Shown: positions 6,533 through 8,848 of the stretch, one piece after another | Layout of the letters: each line of letters starts with the position of its first letter | Position numbering within the stretch: the first letter of the stretch is position 1 | NCBI GenBank assembly: GCA_903928835.1 | Contig: CAIYSK010000177.1 | Span: forward strand, 1-8,848 | Length of the DNA stretch: 8,848 nt | Direction: 5' to 3' | DNA from: an uncultured cyanobacterium | Lineage (GTDB): Bacteria; Cyanobacteriota; Cyanobacteriia; PCC-6307; Cyanobiaceae | Position numbers and translations under genes: made by a program | The notes under the pieces: generated by a model | The model's input: the letters and a program-made list of their open reading frames with translations, nothing else | Told to the model about the DNA's origin: nothing | The model's database searches: none

Positions 6533-7084
6533 ATGAGCTCTGACAGTTCCGCCATGACCAACGCCGGCGACGTGCCGACAGTGTTGGTGAGCGATACCCG
6601 CGGCCGCCAACTCCTTTGTTTCCTCGAAGAGTTGATTCCCCTCGATGGCCATGATTATGTGTTGCTCACCCCGGTGGACACCCCGGTCTGCCTGTTCCAG
6701 TTGGACGACGAGGAAGATCCCGAGCTGATCGACACGATCGATGCCACCGAGCCCATTCTTTCCGTGGCTGATGTGGTGCTCCAAGAGCACGACCTCACCC
6801 TGGTGCGCTCCGCCGTCACCCTCACCGTCAGCGGCGAACTCGATGAACCCGAGCCCGAAGACCTCGAGGACGACGAGGACGCCGATGACGATTCCGAAAC
6901 CTATGAACTTCTTGTGAGTTTCATGGTCGACAACCAGGAATATGGCCTTTACATCCCCCTCGACCCCTTCTTCGTGGTTGCTCGAATGCAAGGCACCGAG
7001 GCAATCCTGGTGGAAGGCGAGGAATTTGACCGGGTACAACCCCGGATCGAAGCCGAATTGGCAGAGCGAGAAGGCGACCTCTGA
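6533..7084 (+). CDS. DUF1292 / DUF3727 domain protein
   Basis: A 183-residue very acidic protein of unknown function, conserved in cyanobacteria. Residues 16-57 (LVSDTRGRQLLCFLEEL, then DYVLLTPVDTPV) resemble DUF1292, known from YrzB of Bacillus. Residues about 104-122 are a linker of almost only Asp, Glu and Pro. Residues 123-183 (TYELLVSFMVDNQEYGLYIPLDPFFVVAR, in shorter pieces here) form the DUF3727 part and echo the first domain, suggesting an internal duplication. There is no signal or membrane segment. I chose ATG 6533, 19 bases after the ruvX stop with a weak purine-rich GAGAAAA upstream. ATG 6479 would overlap ruvX by 35 bases and adds a low-complexity Lys/Asn stretch; ATG 6554 is a shorter alternative. 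The TGA overlaps the next ATG. The family is clear, the function unknown. Confidence 0.85.
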   Translation: MSSDSSAMTNAGDVPTVLVSDTRGRQLLCFLEELIPLDGHDYVLLTPVDTPVCLFQLDDEEDPELIDTIDATEPILSVADVVLQEHDLTLVRSAVTLTVSGELDEPEPEDLEDDEDADDDSETYELLVSFMVDNQEYGLYIPLDPFFVVARMQGTEAILVEGEEFDRVQPRIEAELAEREGDL

Positions 7085-7593
7085 TGCTCGCTGAGCTGCT
7101 GCGCCCCAACTGGTTAATGGAGTGCACTCTGGCGGATCTCCCGCTGGAGGCACTGCAGGAGCGCGGTATCAAGGCCCTGGTCCTGGACGTGGATCGCACC
7201 CTGTTGCCGCGGCGCCAAAGCCTGGTTCCATCCCTGGCCCTGGCTTGGTTGCAGCAAGCCAAGCAGCAGTTCCCGATCCATCTGCTCAGCAACAATCCCT
7301 CCCGTCAACGCATTGGCTCCGTTGCCCAAACCCTCGGCCTGCCCTTCACCACCTCGGCGGGCAAGCCCCGTCGCAGTTCACTGAGGCGGGTCCTGGCCCA
7401 ACTGAACATTCCAGCCGCCCAGGTCGCCCTTGTGGGGGACCGGCTCTTTACCGATGTGATCGCTGGCAACCGCCTTGGCCTGTTCACGGTGCTCGTCAAA
7501 CCGATTGATGCCAACGGCCAGCCCTGCCAACGGGATCGTTTGCAGAAAATGGAATTGCGCATGGCGCAATGGATGGGTGCAGCCCTCCGCTGA
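7084..7593 (+). CDS. YqeG-family HAD-IIIA phosphatase
   Basis: A 169-residue HAD-superfamily phosphatase of the YqeG type, at the usual family length of about 170. All motifs are present: motif I DVDRTLLP with nucleophile D35 and acid/base D37, motif II LLSNN with S69, a Lys at K94 in GKPRR for motif III, and motif IV VGDRLFTDVIAGN with D119 and D124. The N-terminal LLRPNWLMECTLADLP segment is typical of YqeG proteins. Related plant and yeast proteins (PGPP1, Gep4) dephosphorylate phosphatidylglycerophosphate, so this gene is a candidate for that step in making phosphatidylglycerol, a lipid essential to photosystems; that is inference. No membrane helix is seen, so action would be at the membrane surface. 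TGATG overlaps at both ends indicate coupling with the DUF3727 gene and proB. Confidence 0.88.
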   Translation: MLAELLRPNWLMECTLADLPLEALQERGIKALVLDVDRTLLPRRQSLVPSLALAWLQQAKQQFPIHLLSNNPSRQRIGSVAQTLGLPFTTSAGKPRRSSLRRVLAQLNIPAAQVALVGDRLFTDVIAGNRLGLFTVLVKPIDANGQPCQRDRLQKMELRMAQWMGAALR

Positions 7594-8681
7594 TGGCACC
7601 AACCGGCAACGGAATGCGGCGGGTGATCAAGGTGGGTACCAGCCTCCTGCGGGGCACGGTCGACCGCCCAACCGAAGCGGTCATTGCTGATCTGGCTTCG
7701 AGCCTGGCCAGGCAACAGGCCAAGGGGGATGTGCTTGCCCTGGTCACCAGCGGGGCCGTGGGCCTGGGCTGTGGGGCCCTCAAGTTGGCCAAGCGACCCA
7801 CCGAGGTGGTGGCTCTCCAGGCCGCCGCCGCCGTCGGCCAAGGGCAACTTATGGCCCTCTACCAAGACGCCTTTACCCGTTGCGGTGTCGCCGTGGCCCA
7901 GGTCCTCCTCACCAGGGGGGATCTCGCCTCCCGGCGCCGCTATCAAAATGCTTGCAGCACCCTCGAACAGCTGCTCAGCTGGGGGGTGGTTCCCGTGGTG
8001 AACGAAAACGACACCCTGGCCACCGATGAGCTGCGCTTTGGTGACAACGACACCCTCTCAGCCCTGGTGGCGGTGGCCGTGGGAGCCAATGAGTTGATCT
8101 TGCTCACCGATGTGGATAGCCTCTATTCAGGAGATCCCCGCAGCGACGCCTCCGCCCAGCCGATTGAGGAGGTGCGCAACCTCGCCGAGTTGGAACGCTT
8201 CAGCCAAGGGGCTACTGGCGGCGGCCAATGGGGTACCGGCGGCATGACCACCAAAATCGCGGCAGCCCGCATTGCCACCTCCAGTGGCATCCGGGTGCGG
8301 TTGGCCGATGGCCGGGATCCGAGGGTTCTCGATGCCCTGTTCGCCGGCGAGAAGGTGGGCACGCTGTTCCAGCCATCCCAGCGCCCCCTACCCGACCGCA
8401 AGCGTTGGCTCGCCCATGCCCTGCTCCCCAAGGGAACCCTGGGGCTCGACCGCGGCGCCGAGGCCGCCTTGGTGGAGCGGGGGGCCTCCCTGCTGGCCGT
8501 GGGCGTCAAATCCGTGGAGGGGGAGTTTGGGCGGCGGGAAGCGGTGCGACTGCTGAGCGCCGATGGCCGGGAATTGGGTCGTGGTTTATCCACCCTCAGC
8601 AGCGGGGAACTGCGGGGGCTGATGGGCCGCGCAGGGGTCGAAGTGGTCCACCGCGACCAGTTGGTGATCACAAGGGGCTAG
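7593..8681 (+). CDS. proB: Glutamate 5-kinase
   Basis: A 362-residue cytoplasmic enzyme, near the 367 of E. coli ProB. It phosphorylates glutamate with ATP to gamma-glutamyl phosphate, the first and normally proline-inhibited step of proline synthesis. The amino acid kinase domain (about 8-255) has RRVIKVGTSLL with K13, VTSGAVGLG, VVNENDT (137-141 for NENDT), FGDNDTLSALVAVAVGA with D151 and D153, LLTDVDSLYSGDPR, and GTGGMTTKIAAA with K221 matching E. coli K217. The C-terminal part (about 275-362) fits the PUA domain of ProB: GLDRGAEAALVERGASLLAVGV and GRGLSTLSSGELRGLMG. The ATG at 7593 forms a TGATG junction with the preceding gene, as at three other junctions. An in-frame ATG at 7569 would overlap that gene by 25 bases and is less likely. 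Full length and intact. proA is not in the window. Confidence 0.96.
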   Translation: MAPTGNGMRRVIKVGTSLLRGTVDRPTEAVIADLASSLARQQAKGDVLALVTSGAVGLGCGALKLAKRPTEVVALQAAAAVGQGQLMALYQDAFTRCGVAVAQVLLTRGDLASRRRYQNACSTLEQLLSWGVVPVVNENDTLATDELRFGDNDTLSALVAVAVGANELILLTDVDSLYSGDPRSDASAQPIEEVRNLAELERFSQGATGGGQWGTGGMTTKIAAARIATSSGIRVRLADGRDPRVLDALFAGEKVGTLFQPSQRPLPDRKRWLAHALLPKGTLGLDRGAEAALVERGASLLAVGVKSVEGEFGRREAVRLLSADGRELGRGLSTLSSGELRGLMGRAGVEVVHRDQLVITRG

Positions 8682-8741
8682 CCAAAGAGCGACCGCACCT
8701 ACGATCCGGCCAACTTCACCCTGCCCGCAGCCAAGCCCGTG

Positions 8742-8848
8742 ATGCGCTTCAGCGAACTGCTCAGCCAACTGGGCCAGGTGACAGGGGAGACTCCACGGCA
8801 TCTCGCCAGCGATCCCGAGCTCCAAGGCGCCAATGCCCTGGACCAAGC
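8742..8848 (+). CDS. lpxD: UDP-3-O-acylglucosamine N-acyltransferase, N-terminal fragment
   Basis: Only the first 35 codons are present before the window ends. The start MRFSELLSQLG followed by ASDPELQGANALDQA matches the LpxD N-terminal domain, which opens with MRFSxL and a loop before the family's first conserved strand. LpxD adds the second acyl chain to UDP-glucosamine in lipid A synthesis and normally has about 340 residues with a left-handed beta-helix, which lies beyond the window. A GTG at 8739 directly before the ATG is an alternative start. The gene follows proB by 60 bases in the same frame, with no further stop in between; those 20 codons have no start better than the GTG. It may share the proB transcript. 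Confidence 0.8.
   Translation, partial: MRFSELLSQLGQVTGETPRHLASDPELQGANALDQ

Noticed and set aside
6311..7153. Long minus-strand open frame of 280 codons across ruvX, the DUF3727 gene and yqeG
   Set aside because: It lies antisense to three well-recognised genes, its translation shows no family, and long antisense frames are common in GC-rich DNA with this codon use.
1..8848. CRISPR arrays, tRNA/rRNA genes, insertion sequences or prophage genes
   Set aside because: No spaced direct repeats, tRNA-like folds, transposase motifs or integration signals were seen; the window is filled by tightly packed housekeeping-type genes on one strand.

Overview
The window reads as a stretch of chromosome from a GC-rich picocyanobacterium, most likely of the Cyanobium / freshwater Synechococcus type. 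Three things point that way. Several families are typical of cyanobacteria or plastids: a DUF3685/Ycf55 protein, a lumenal thioredoxin-fold protein, a DUF1292/DUF3727 protein and a YqeG phosphatase. The cyanobacterial HIP1 octamer GCGATCGC occurs three times, and its core CGATCG about ten times. All genes lie on the + strand and are tightly packed. This assignment is inferred from recognised families, without any database search.

Layout. Bases 1-51 may be the tail of an upstream gene. Block A (61-3663) holds a DUF3685/Ycf55 protein with a degenerate receiver-like N-terminus, a signal-peptide-bearing thioredoxin-fold protein resembling the thylakoid photosystem I accumulation factor, and class II fumarase (fumC). 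Next comes a membrane-anchored protein with a C-terminal F420-0:gamma-glutamyl-ligase-like domain (3706-4884). A 73-base gap, the longest in the window, separates it from block B (4958-8681): a tandem GNAT-like protein, RuvX/YqgF, a DUF1292/DUF3727 protein, a YqeG-family HAD phosphatase and glutamate 5-kinase (proB). After a 60-base gap the window ends inside lpxD, of which only the first 35 codons are present.

Organisation. Four junctions are one-base TGATG overlaps (PSI factor-like/fumC, GNAT/ruvX, DUF3727/yqeG, yqeG/proB), so translational coupling is likely. No rho-independent terminator, tRNA, rRNA, CRISPR array or mobile element was found, and the region looks like ordinary core genome. 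The best-assigned functions are the TCA-cycle step fumarate/malate, the first step of proline synthesis, lipid A acylation, and Holliday-junction or rRNA processing by RuvX. The rest are conserved but poorly characterised proteins, several plausibly tied to thylakoid biogenesis or phosphatidylglycerol synthesis.

There is no clear sign of an undescribed defence or mobile system. The most interesting items are the F420-ligase-like membrane protein, the pseudo-receiver/Ycf55 fusion, the YqeG protein as a candidate phosphatidylglycerophosphate phosphatase, and the RuvX-DUF1292 gene pairing.
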